A stretch of 35,171 bases of DNA from Bacteroidales bacterium (GTDB lineage Bacteria; Bacteroidota; Bacteroidia; Bacteroidales; WCHB1-69), in the NCBI GenBank assembly GCA_017962275.1, contig JAGCVQ010000009.1:1-35171 (forward strand). The letters are read 5' to 3'. Every line of letters starts with the position of its first letter. The stretch's first letter is position 1. The translations under genes were made by a program, and so were the position numbers. Positions 1 through 6,779 of the stretch are shown here, in pieces. Under the pieces are notes generated by a model. It was not told the origin of the DNA. It made no database searches and was given only the letters and a program-made list of their open reading frames with translations.

Positions 1-279
1 GGTTGCGACCAGACGAGCTTAGGCTTGACGGAACAACCCCAGCTGGCCATAAACCTGTATCCCAACCCCGCCACCCAGTATGTGGTGTTGGACATGGGCA
101 CCGGAGAGGAGCTGGACGGTTGGGTTACCATAACGGACATGATGGGCAGACAGTGTCTCCAACAGAGGGCGGAAGGAAGCAGCGTCCGGGTTCCCGTGTC
201 GGCTTTGCCTACGGGAATGTATTTCCTGACCTACACGGACGGGAACATGACGATCACGAGGAAGTTCCTGAAGGAGTAA
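1..279 (+). CDS. 3' end of a T9SS cargo protein (type A sorting domain), partial
   Basis: The reading frame is open from the first base of the window to TAA at 277-279, so this is the C-terminal part (about 92 residues) of a gene that begins upstream. The visible part is a typical Por/T9SS type A C-terminal sorting domain: the NLYPNPA motif that opens the domain, a hydrophobic strand, the middle motif ITDMMGR, then LPTGMYFLTYTDG and a basic end (TRKFLKE). Such domains are recognised by the type IX secretion system at the outer membrane and are cleaved when the cargo is anchored at the surface or released. The catalytic or binding part of the protein lies outside the window, so its function cannot be told. 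The stop is followed after two bases by a second, orphan sorting domain in another frame. Confidence 0.88.
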   Translation, partial: GCDQTSLGLTEQPQLAINLYPNPATQYVVLDMGTGEELDGWVTITDMMGRQCLQQRAEGSSVRVPVSALPTGMYFLTYTDGNMTITRKFLKE

Positions 280-281
280 GG

Positions 282-500
282 GGCATCGCGGTTACTGCCT
301 TGTACGACCTGCAAGGGCGCACAATCTATTCGCAAAATCCGTCCAATTCGCCGACCGTTTTGCACCATCCGTCCAATTCGCCGACCGATTATCCGCCGAC
401 CGCCACAATGAGTATGCGCAACGTCCCCGCAGGCGTATATGTGCTGCGCGTAACGGACGCGGACGGGAAGGAATACCGGCAGAAAGTCGTGAGACGGTAA
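282..500 (+). pseudogene. Orphan T9SS sorting-domain remnant
   Basis: Two bases after the stop of the preceding gene, another frame encodes the second half of a type A sorting domain: ALYDLQGR, a spacer with the repeated sequence NPSNSP, NVPAGVYVLRVTDADG and the ending KVVRR, stopping at TAA 498-500. It lacks the YPNP start of a complete domain and has no start codon or ribosome site of its own. It is closely similar in DNA and protein to the end of the large peptidase gene (4408-4596), including the bases just after the stop. The frame runs openly leftward through the previous gene, but that part is an out-of-frame shadow. The likely reading is a leftover after recombination replaced the 3' end of a cargo gene. 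A frameshift product of the previous gene is possible but would give a protein with two sorting domains. Confidence 0.7.
349..391 (+). repeat. Short direct repeat inside sorting-domain remnant
   Basis: The unit ATCCGTCCAATTCGCCGACC occurs twice in close succession here and once more in the sorting domain of the large peptidase gene near 4465. It encodes PSNSPT and accounts for the length difference between the two otherwise matching domains, so it looks like a small expansion in a tolerant loop. Confidence 0.75.
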
Positions 501-507
501 CGGTTAC

Positions 508-547
508 GGCACCGCAGAGACGCACGGCCGTGCGTCTCTGCGGTGCC
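508..547. repeat. Perfect 40-nt palindrome containing a 28-bp palindromic element (copy 1)
   Basis: GGCACCGCAGAGACGCAC and its exact complement flank a self-complementary GGCC, giving a perfect 40-nt palindrome. The inner 28 bases (514-541) match the element family found at seven other places in the window (first base G, then AGAGACG in the arm, variable 10-nt centre). The outer bases extend the palindrome beyond that core only in this copy. It lies 7 bases after the stop of the sorting-domain remnant and could also end transcription. The strongly AT-rich block that holds the next two genes starts at its right edge. Confidence 0.85.
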
Positions 548-593
548 AAAACAACAATTAAAAAAAAACAGATCGAACTAAAACAATAATATG

Positions 594-602
594 TAGATTT
601 GC
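594..602 (+). promoter_or_regulatory. Bacteroidetes-type -7 promoter box for the lipoprotein-peptidase operon
   Basis: TAGATTTGC matches the TAnnTTTGC -7 box of Bacteroidetes housekeeping promoters. Transcription would start near 608 and leave an untranslated leader of about 105 bases before the lipoprotein start at 713. I see no clear -33 TTTG at ideal spacing, so this is a moderate call. Confidence 0.5.
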
Positions 603-712
603 AGCGTCATACCTTCAGATTATGTCCACCGGGCCTCGCATGGTCTGGAGGTGTAGCGTGAAAATGGTAAAAATAGAAGCCCCTATAAGAACAATAAAAA
701 AAAGCAAATATT

Positions 713-1123
713 ATGAATAAAAGGCATATTACAATATTGGTGTTGACATCTTTTTTGTTTTGTGAATCGTGCACTCATCACACGACATACCCTATCCCTA
801 ATTCTGGTATTACTGTATCTGGATGCATTTCAGACAATTATAAATCATCTGATCCTTGTCCAACCTTCGTTTTTGCAGATGGGGTTTTAGAAATAATGCA
901 TCTGGTTACACTTAATTGTGCTTCTTCAATTATAGCTGTTGAGTCATATTGTAACAACAACACAATAACAATTAATTACCAAACAGATGGTAATGATTCT
1001 GCAAATTGTATTTGTGACAAAGAAGTACATTATTATCTTCAGGGAGTATCATCCGGAACTTATATGATTATTATCAGTATTGATGGGTCTGTCATTTATC
1101 AACAAAAACATAGAATAGTATGA
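713..1123 (+). CDS. Small exported lipoprotein coupled to the downstream peptidase
   Basis: The 136-residue product begins with a short basic and hydrophobic signal sequence and a cysteine at residue 20 (FCESC), which fits a relaxed Bacteroidetes lipobox. The mature part is small, Cys-rich and beta-strand-like, and ends with SGTYMIIISIDG...YQQKHRIV, which resembles the end of a T9SS or DUF3244-like beta-sandwich but is shorter. I cannot assign a family with certainty. Its stop overlaps the start of the next gene in an ATGA arrangement, so the two are translationally coupled. In Bacteroides, small secreted beta-barrel proteins next to C10 cysteine proteases are inhibitors of those proteases; an inhibitor or chaperone role for the neighbouring peptidase is an inference from context only. 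Composition is strongly AT-rich compared with the GC-rich flanks. Confidence 0.75.
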   Translation: MNKRHITILVLTSFLFCESCTHHTTYPIPNSGITVSGCISDNYKSSDPCPTFVFADGVLEIMHLVTLNCASSIIAVESYCNNNTITINYQTDGNDSANCICDKEVHYYLQGVSSGTYMIIISIDGSVIYQQKHRIV

Positions 1124-4100
1124 ACAATTTTAATAGATTAATATTTATAATTCTTATTGAAGGATTGTTTGCGTTTTTCACAAACAAATCATGCGCACAA
1201 ATCAGTGCGGATTCTGCCTATAATATTATGAAAAGGCAGGTGTTGTTTGATGATTTGTCGAAAGTTGAAGTTCTGGCAATCCCGAATGTATTACCAGCAA
1301 ATTCTGAAATTAGTACATTTGACACGTTGGTTATTTCTCCCAACTATGATTCATGGTTTTTTGTGGTTGATGATGACCCGTATGCGAATTGGAACCATCC
1401 ATGCAGATATATTTTTGTTGATTCGTGGACTGGCAATTTCACGATTAAGCAAGAGTATTCATTGCCCGACACTATAGAATCAAATATAATCCATTCAATA
1501 GTATCTCTCAAGGAAACAACCCAACAAGATTTGTTTTCATTTTCGAACATTTTACGGAATACAGAAGATCACAGTAATGATTATGCTGTAATTATTAACG
1601 GCGGGTATAGTAAACAAAATAATCATGAACGATATTATAATGACTGCGCCGCCATTTATTCAGCATTAAGATACGTTTATCACTATCAAAGGGATCATAT
1701 TATTGTTATTATGTCAGATGGGACTAATCCGGCAAATGATCGACATCTTAACGTGGGTGGATTTGATTCCTCTCCGCTTGATTTGGATGGGGATGGTTAT
1801 GATGATATTCAACTTTCAGCTACAAAATACAACATAAGTGCTGCTTTTGATATTCTTTCACATCTTGTTGGGCCTGAAGATAATTTGTTTGTTTTTGTGA
1901 CTGACCACGGTGGAGAAGGATCAACACTATATCTGTGGGGAGAAATAATGAGCAAGGCAGAATTTGCTGCTGAAATTGATAAAATAGCTTCCGCAAAAAC
2001 TATTAATGTTGTTATGGAACAATGCTACAGCGGTGGCTATACCACCGTTTTGTGTGGCGAGAACAGGGTCTTAAGCACCGCATGCGCATACAACGAACAA
2101 TCGTATGCAATGGATAACAAAGTATACGATGAATTTTGTTATCATTGGGTGTCAGCAGTGAGCGGACAAGATCCTTACGGTAATAATGTGAATGCAGATT
2201 ATAATGGAGATGGATATATTTCTATGGATGAGGCTTTCCTTTATGCAAAAACAGCTGACATGAAATCCGAGCATCCTCAATACTGCACAGGATTATGCCC
2301 TCGATATGGTGAGGTTTTATCCTTGTCTGGATTGTTCAATCTAAACATTACGTCAGCAATAACATGGCATAGAACACATCATGTTCATAACGACATTGTT
2401 ATAGATTCGTTAGCTACATTAACTATCTTTGATACAGTGTATTTAGCTAACAATTCTTCTATTATCGTCCGCCCCGGCGGCAAACTCGTCGTTGACGGCG
2501 GCACACTGACCTCCGCCTGTCCCGGCGAGATGTGGCAGGGCATCGAGGTGGTGGGCGACCGTACCAAAATACAGACGCCACAGTACCAAGGAGTGATAGA
2601 GTTGCGCAACGGGGCCAAAATCGAAAATGCCCACTGCGCCATCCGTACGGGACTTGCCGGCGACGCAGGATACGCCACGGCGGGAGGCATCATCCGTGCG
2701 GAAAACACTTCCTTTGTCAACAATCGGAGGAGCGTGGAGTTTCTCTCTTATACGAGCCCCGCCTTGGTAAATAATGTGTGCTACTTCCGGAACACGAATT
2801 TCACTGTGGACAACAACAATCTCTTCGCCGCAAACAACAGCTTTTTCATCGACCATGTGACTCTTTGGGAGGTTAAGGGGGTAGAATTCAAAGGCTGCAC
2901 GTTCGAGAACCTGGCCAGTATTATGTCCGACCGCCGGCACGCCATCTACGCCGAAGATGCGGGTTTCACTATTGAAACCTATTGTAATAGCCATCCCTCC
3001 ACACAACCCGGTTGTGAATGTCTTGATATCAATCCTGTCCAGTGCTCCTTTTCTGGTTTCACCACTGCCGTGGAGGTCCTGACCACCGGCGATCCATACC
3101 CTGTGACGGTGGATGAGGCGTATTATTCCAATAATGTCACGGGCATCAAGGTCAACAGCACTAATTTTGTCTCTATTACAAGATGCACTTTCAATCTCCA
3201 GAACACACCTGAAATCGTCAATACCAACACAGGCTTGGTCCTGAACAACTGCAACGGCTATACTGTGGAAGGTAATGAATTCTCCAGAAACTCTTTCGTC
3301 TCGATGCCCAATCCAACAGGAATAAAGGTGATAAACAGCGGTCCCGGCAAGAACAGCATCTATCGGAACACGTTCAACAAGATGCAATACGGCATCTATG
3401 TGTCCAGGACGAACGGCAGCACATTTTCGGGACTGACCTTCTCCTGCAATGAATTCACCAATTCTGAATACGGAATCTATGCTACCGCGAATGCCTCCCT
3501 TGCGCCTTCACAGGGCAGCCTCACCAAAGGGGCTGACAACAGTTTCACGGGCACACAGATCAGCAGCCTTTACAACCTCGGGGGCACGCAACTAATCTAC
3601 TACCACTCCAACAGCAGCAATCTATACCTGACGAATCCGACGGGTGTCGCTGCGGAGTCGAACCTTGCCGCATCCAATAATTGCCTCCCCACCCTGTGCG
3701 ACGAAGCGACACCCGATCCCGGCACTGTCACCTCATTCGCCGCACAAATATCCACCTATACCTCAGCACTGGCGGCAACCACCGACACGGAGGGAATGGA
3801 AAATGGCGACGGTACTGGGGTGGAGACGCAAAATATCGAGTCTCTACAACAGGCATTGTCGAAGACCTACTACGATGCCGTCCGCGCCATCATGTCCGAC
3901 AGCCTGCTGGATCTCAACGCGCTGGAACAGTGGCACACCGCCGCGCAGCCCATCGCCGACCCGTACTCGCTGACGGAGACACGGTTCTGCGAGGGGTATT
4001 CGGAGACGTTCTCGGCCGCCGCCGATGATGCGGAACTGTCCAACTACGCGGAGTTCCATGCGTTGAAACTGGCGCTGCGGAACAATGACGCCGCCGTAGG

Positions 4101-4596
4101 GGCGAATAATTATTCGCCCCTACAACCGGACGGCCACGTCAATTGGTATACACTGACACCCGCGCAGATCGCACAACTGCAGGTAATCGCCGAACGCAAC
4201 ACCGGCCGTGCCTCGGTGATGGCCAAGGGCGTGATCTGCTTCTTCTTCGGAATCTGTTACGAGGATGAGGTGGACGCCACGGACGAGACGGACCCGTCCG
4301 CCGGGCCCCGCACGAAACGCACCGCGAATGACATGACCGGTGACGCCGCCCTCACCGTCTATCCCAACCCCACCGACGACCTCCTCTACATTGAACTTTC
4401 CGGCGCGGGCATCGCGACCGTCGCCCTGTACGACCTGCAGGGACGCATGGTTTATTCGCAAAATCCGTCCAATTCGCCGACCGAACATTCGCCAACCGCC
4501 ACGGTCAACATGCGCAACATCCCCGCGGGCGTGTACGTGTTGCGCGTGACGGACGGGGACGGGAAGGAATACAGGCAGAAAATCGTCAGACGGTAA
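1120..4596 (+). CDS. T9SS-secreted clan-CD (C13/legumain-like) cysteine peptidase with beta-helix and sorting domain
   Basis: The 1158-residue product has a signal peptide (about residues 1-27, ending SCAQ), then a caspase/hemoglobinase-fold domain (about 150-320). The likely catalytic residues are His263 in TDHGGEG and Cys302 in MEQCYSGGY, each at the end of a hydrophobic strand as in clan CD. Calcium sites are suggested by DLDGDGYDD (221-229) and a canonical EF-hand loop at 360-371 (Asp360, Asn362, Asp364, Gly365, Ile367, Glu371). From about 443 to 870 follow parallel beta-helix repeats of the right-handed type, then a linker, and a type A T9SS sorting domain from about 1077 (VYPNPTDD to KIVRR). 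The start overlaps the lipoprotein stop. The gene is a mosaic: the peptidase half is AT-rich and the rest GC-rich, switching near 2460. Two 28-bp palindromes sit in frame in the linker (residues 901-910 and 993-1002). Substrate is unknown. Confidence 0.85.
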   Translation: MNNFNRLIFIILIEGLFAFFTNKSCAQISADSAYNIMKRQVLFDDLSKVEVLAIPNVLPANSEISTFDTLVISPNYDSWFFVVDDDPYANWNHPCRYIFVDSWTGNFTIKQEYSLPDTIESNIIHSIVSLKETTQQDLFSFSNILRNTEDHSNDYAVIINGGYSKQNNHERYYNDCAAIYSALRYVYHYQRDHIIVIMSDGTNPANDRHLNVGGFDSSPLDLDGDGYDDIQLSATKYNISAAFDILSHLVGPEDNLFVFVTDHGGEGSTLYLWGEIMSKAEFAAEIDKIASAKTINVVMEQCYSGGYTTVLCGENRVLSTACAYNEQSYAMDNKVYDEFCYHWVSAVSGQDPYGNNVNADYNGDGYISMDEAFLYAKTADMKSEHPQYCTGLCPRYGEVLSLSGLFNLNITSAITWHRTHHVHNDIVIDSLATLTIFDTVYLANNSSIIVRPGGKLVVDGGTLTSACPGEMWQGIEVVGDRTKIQTPQYQGVIELRNGAKIENAHCAIRTGLAGDAGYATAGGIIRAENTSFVNNRRSVEFLSYTSPALVNNVCYFRNTNFTVDNNNLFAANNSFFIDHVTLWEVKGVEFKGCTFENLASIMSDRRHAIYAEDAGFTIETYCNSHPSTQPGCECLDINPVQCSFSGFTTAVEVLTTGDPYPVTVDEAYYSNNVTGIKVNSTNFVSITRCTFNLQNTPEIVNTNTGLVLNNCNGYTVEGNEFSRNSFVSMPNPTGIKVINSGPGKNSIYRNTFNKMQYGIYVSRTNGSTFSGLTFSCNEFTNSEYGIYATANASLAPSQGSLTKGADNSFTGTQISSLYNLGGTQLIYYHSNSSNLYLTNPTGVAAESNLAASNNCLPTLCDEATPDPGTVTSFAAQISTYTSALAATTDTEGMENGDGTGVETQNIESLQQALSKTYYDAVRAIMSDSLLDLNALEQWHTAAQPIADPYSLTETRFCEGYSETFSAAADDAELSNYAEFHALKLALRNNDAAVGANNYSPLQPDGHVNWYTLTPAQIAQLQVIAERNTGRASVMAKGVICFFFGICYEDEVDATDETDPSAGPRTKRTANDMTGDAALTVYPNPTDDLLYIELSGAGIATVALYDLQGRMVYSQNPSNSPTEHSPTATVNMRNIPAGVYVLRVTDGDGKEYRQKIVRR
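3820..3847. repeat. 28-bp palindromic element (copy 2), in frame inside a gene
   Basis: A degenerate copy of the GTAGAGACG-type palindrome lies inside the beta-helix peptidase gene. It begins exactly on a codon and encodes V-E-T-Q-N-I-E-S-L plus the first base of Gln. The left arm reads GTGGAGACG, the right arm GTCTCTAC. The centre has diverged, so this may be an older insertion. Confidence 0.8.
4096..4123. repeat. 28-bp palindromic element (copy 3), in frame inside a gene
   Basis: A perfect 28-nt palindrome with arms GTAGGGGCG and CGCCCCTAC and centre AATAATTATT. It begins on a codon of the peptidase gene and encodes V-G-A-N-N-Y-S-P-L plus the first base of Gln, the same phase as copies 2 and 6. 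Confidence 0.88.
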
Positions 4597-4656
4597 CGGT
4601 TTCGGGTGTCGCCCGGACGTATATAATTCGTGGTCCAAATGGATAACGTTATCGTA

Positions 4657-4703
4657 GAACTTGAAACCTGAAACTTGGAACTTGGACCTTGGAACTTGAA
4701 ACC
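4657..4703. repeat. Degenerate GAAACTTG / GGAACTTG minisatellite
   Basis: The intergenic stretch after the peptidase gene is made of imperfect 7-9-base units such as GAACTTG, GAAACCTG, GAAACTTG and GGACCTTG. No coding potential is seen. It lies just before a terminator-like hairpin. Confidence 0.7.
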
Positions 4704-4734
4704 AAACGGCCGCCCCGAAAAAGGACGGCCGTTT
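4704..4734. terminator. Bidirectional terminator-like hairpin between convergent genes
   Basis: AAACGGCCG at 4704-4712 pairs perfectly with CGGCCGTTT at 4726-4734 around a 13-nt loop. It lies between the 3' ends of the peptidase gene (+) and hydG (-), where a shared rho-independent terminator is expected; the A and T runs at the ends of the stem serve both directions. Confidence 0.7.
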
Positions 4735-4765
4735 GCCGTATGTATGGAAAAAATAGAATGTTTTC

Positions 4766-6220
4766 TTAGAAATAGAGATCCCGCTCGCCAGCTTTGATGC
4801 GCTCGATGCGCTTCAGCAGCTCGTCGCGGAACTTCTCATCCACGTTCACGATGTTGTTCTCGATGACCTTCCAGCCTTTGGCGGCCACCTCGGGCGTGGC
4901 GTAATCGACCAAATACTCCGACAACGTGAGGATGGCGTTGGGCGTGCAGTAGCGCTTGATGAAGCCGGGCACGCTGAACTCCATGAAGTGTTCGCCGGTG
5001 CGGCCCAAACGGTAACACGCCGTGCAGAAGCTCGGGATGAAGTTATTGTCTAACAATTCGTCGATGATTTCACCCAAAGTGCGGTCGTCACCGATCTTGA
5101 ACTGCTCGCGGTGCAGATTCTGGTCCTCCTGCTTGTCGCTGTTCTTCTCAGTCTCTTCGTGGTGGTATTTGTAGTCACCGATTTGCAGGTTGGTGCCGCC
5201 GTCAATCTGCGAAATACCGTATTGGATGGCTTTGGCGCGGAATTCAGAGGTCTCGCGAGCCGTGAGAATCATGCCGGTGTAGGGCACGGCCAAACGGAAG
5301 ATGGCGATGATTTTTTCGAAGGTTTCGTCATCCACGAAATACTTCTTGTCGATATCCAAGCCGGAGGCGTCCTTGATGCGCGGGAAGGAGATGGTGTGCG
5401 GTCCCACGTTGAAGCAGGCCTCTAAGTGGTTGGTGTGACGGATCATGGCCAGCACCTCGAAACGCCAGTCGTAGAGGCCGAAGAGGATACCGAGACCGTT
5501 GTCGTCGATGCCCGCCTGCTGGGCGCGGTCCATGGAGGTCAGACGCCAGTTGAAGTCGCCCTTGATGGTGTTGGCGGGGTGATACCAGCTGTAAGCCTCG
5601 GGATGGTACGTCTCCTGGAAAATCTGGTAGGTGCCGATGCCGGCCTCCTTCACGATGCGGAAACCCTCCACATCCAACGGCGCGGCGTTGATGTTCACAC
5701 GGCGGATGGAGCCGTTGCCTTTGTGCACGGAGTAAGCCAGACGGGTGGTGTGCGCGATGAACTCGGGCGAGTACTTCGGCGATTCGCCATAGACGAGGAT
5801 CAGCCGTTTCTGACCGTCATCTTCCAGCGCTTCGATGTTGTGCACGAACTCCTCGTCGGTGAGCGTGGTGCGCACCTGCTCCTTGTTGGAGGAACGGAAA
5901 CCGCAGTATTTGCAGTTGTTCACGCAGTAGTTGCCCACGTAGAGCGGCGCGAACAGCACGATGCGGTTGCCATAGACGTTGCGCTTCAGCGTGCGGGCGC
6001 CCTCTTTGATCTCCTCCACCAACTCGGGGTCGGTGGTGTTAATCAAGACGGCCGTCTCTTCCAGCGTCAGGCGGTTCTTGGCCAGCGACTTGGCAATAAT
6101 CTCACGCACCCGCTCAGGCGTGCTTTCGGTCTTGTTGATGTAATCCCAAATTTCATCTACATCGATGAAGGGTTTCCCTATTTCGTCGGGGATGCGACAT
6201 TTTTCAGGATGAAATTGCAT
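4766..6220 (-). CDS. hydG: [FeFe]-hydrogenase H-cluster radical SAM maturase HydG
   Basis: HydG cleaves tyrosine in a radical S-adenosylmethionine reaction to make the CO and cyanide ligands of the [FeFe]-hydrogenase H-cluster in the cytoplasm. With the start chosen here the protein has 484 residues, the usual HydG length. It shows the radical SAM motif CX3CX2C (Cys99, Cys103, Cys106) and the HydG-specific C-terminal cluster motif CX2CX22C (Cys399 and Cys402 in FCTACYR, Cys425 in KRYCTPN), which separates it from ThiH. An in-frame ATG nine codons upstream (6247) exists, but it lies at the edge of a dispersed hairpin repeat; the ATG at 6220 follows an A-rich leader on the coding strand and starts the recognisable protein. 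It lies downstream of a TM1266-like gene on the same strand. HydE, HydF and a hydrogenase are not in the window. Confidence 0.95.
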   Translation of the reverse strand: MQFHPEKCRIPDEIGKPFIDVDEIWDYINKTESTPERVREIIAKSLAKNRLTLEETAVLINTTDPELVEEIKEGARTLKRNVYGNRIVLFAPLYVGNYCVNNCKYCGFRSSNKEQVRTTLTDEEFVHNIEALEDDGQKRLILVYGESPKYSPEFIAHTTRLAYSVHKGNGSIRRVNINAAPLDVEGFRIVKEAGIGTYQIFQETYHPEAYSWYHPANTIKGDFNWRLTSMDRAQQAGIDDNGLGILFGLYDWRFEVLAMIRHTNHLEACFNVGPHTISFPRIKDASGLDIDKKYFVDDETFEKIIAIFRLAVPYTGMILTARETSEFRAKAIQYGISQIDGGTNLQIGDYKYHHEETEKNSDKQEDQNLHREQFKIGDDRTLGEIIDELLDNNFIPSFCTACYRLGRTGEHFMEFSVPGFIKRYCTPNAILTLSEYLVDYATPEVAAKGWKVIENNIVNVDEKFRDELLKRIERIKAGERDLYF

Positions 6221-6241
6221 ATTGGTTGTTTTTGTTTGTTG

Positions 6242-6312
6242 CCCCACATTGCGGCCTGCGGCCTTATGTGGGGTTATTAAAATTTTGCCTCTTCGAGGCT
6301 GCTCAATGAAGC
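6242..6312. repeat. Composite two-hairpin repeat, copy A
   Basis: The first hairpin has arms CCCCACAT (6242-6249) and ATGTGGGG (6266-6273) around a G/C-rich centre. A short AT-rich spacer and a second hairpin follow, GCCTC-TTC-GAGGC (6287-6299), and then TGCTCAATGAAG. The same order recurs at 20838-20915 and, inverted, at 16286-16362. It lies in the leader of hydG. Confidence 0.75.
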
Positions 6313-6332
6313 TGTTTTTATATTACCACCCC

Positions 6333-6362
6333 GCCCTTCGGGCACCCCTCCTAAAGGAGGGG
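6333..6362. repeat. Paired GCCC-TTC-GGGC and CCCCTCCT/AGGAGGGG hairpins
   Basis: Two adjacent hairpins, GCCCTTCGGGC (6333-6343) and CCCCTCCT-AA-AGGAGGGG (6345-6362). I recall this pairing as a common dispersed intergenic repeat of Bacteroidota genomes. Here it stands between the TM1266-like gene and hydG and is followed by a CTGCTAA-type direct repeat at 6382-6395. Confidence 0.65.
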
Positions 6363-6383
6363 GATGGGGGTCGCCCGTAACTG

Positions 6384-6638
6384 CTAACTGCTAACTATTT
6401 TCGTCACCACCGCTTTCGCCGTGACATTCCCTATCTTCCCGAGTTGTCCCGACAACGAATTGATCTCATCGACCTCGCCTTCGACAATGAGGGAGATGAC
6501 GGCCACGGGGCGGTCGCGGAAAGGGAGTCCTTGGCGTGCCAACACAATGTCGGAGTGACTGGAAATCACCTCGTTCACTTGCGCCGCCGCCGCTCTGTCT
6601 GACAATAATACCGTAATGGTGCCAATTCGCTTTTCCAT
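6384..6638 (-). CDS. TM1266-type iron-only hydrogenase system regulator (ACT-like)
   Basis: The 84-residue product has the compact alternating beta-alpha pattern of an ACT-like fold: a first strand IGTITVLLSDR, a helix with VNEVISSHSDIVLARQG, a second strand VAVISLIVEG, a helix with VDEINSLSGQLGKI and a last strand VTAKAVVTK. This agrees with the small family typified by Thermotoga TM1266, found in [FeFe]-hydrogenase maturation loci and annotated as a putative regulator; its biochemical role is not established. It is on the same strand as hydG, 163 bases upstream, with two hairpin repeats between them. A -7 box at 6709-6717 is well placed to transcribe it. Confidence 0.85.
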   Translation of the reverse strand: MEKRIGTITVLLSDRAAAAQVNEVISSHSDIVLARQGLPFRDRPVAVISLIVEGEVDEINSLSGQLGKIGNVTAKAVVTKIVSS

Positions 6639-6708
6639 CAGAACTTCTTTAGGATCAGGTTATTACACTAAAAGGTGTCACGCGGGTGTTGCGTACCCGA
6701 ATGAGCGT

Positions 6709-6717
6709 GCAAAGGTA
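6709..6717 (-). promoter_or_regulatory. -7 promoter box, TM1266-like gene (divergent pair)
   Basis: On the minus strand this reads TACCTTTGC, matching TAnnTTTGC. Transcription would start near 6704 and run toward the start at 6638. It faces away from the plus-strand box 13 bases to the right, so the two promoters are back to back. Confidence 0.55.
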
Positions 6718-6730
6718 TCATTTTTTTGTG

Positions 6731-6739
6731 TATCTTTGC
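6731..6739 (+). promoter_or_regulatory. -7 promoter box, TPR-like gene (divergent pair)
   Basis: TATCTTTGC matches TAnnTTTGC. A start near 6745 would give a leader of about 35 bases containing AAAAGAGG at 6771-6778, a possible ribosome site 1-2 bases before the ATG. Confidence 0.6.
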
Positions 6740-6779
6740 GCCTTCAAAAAAATTAGTGTTATTTGTTCTGAAAAGAGGC

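Noticed and set aside
3..281. Plus-strand frame running into the orphan sorting domain
   Set aside because: Before 282 it is out of frame with a convincing sorting domain and its translation is Gly/Arg/His-rich, so only the part after 282 is real coding remnant.
2443..3387. 314-codon minus-strand frame opposite the beta-helix region
   Set aside because: Antisense shadow; the plus strand carries a continuous beta-helix and sorting domain.
4642..4653. GATAACGTTATC 12-base palindrome as an operator
   Set aside because: It lies after a gene end, far from any promoter, and occurs once; no support for a binding site.
5426..6280. 284-codon plus-strand frame opposite hydG
   Set aside because: Antisense shadow; the HydG frame has all cluster motifs.
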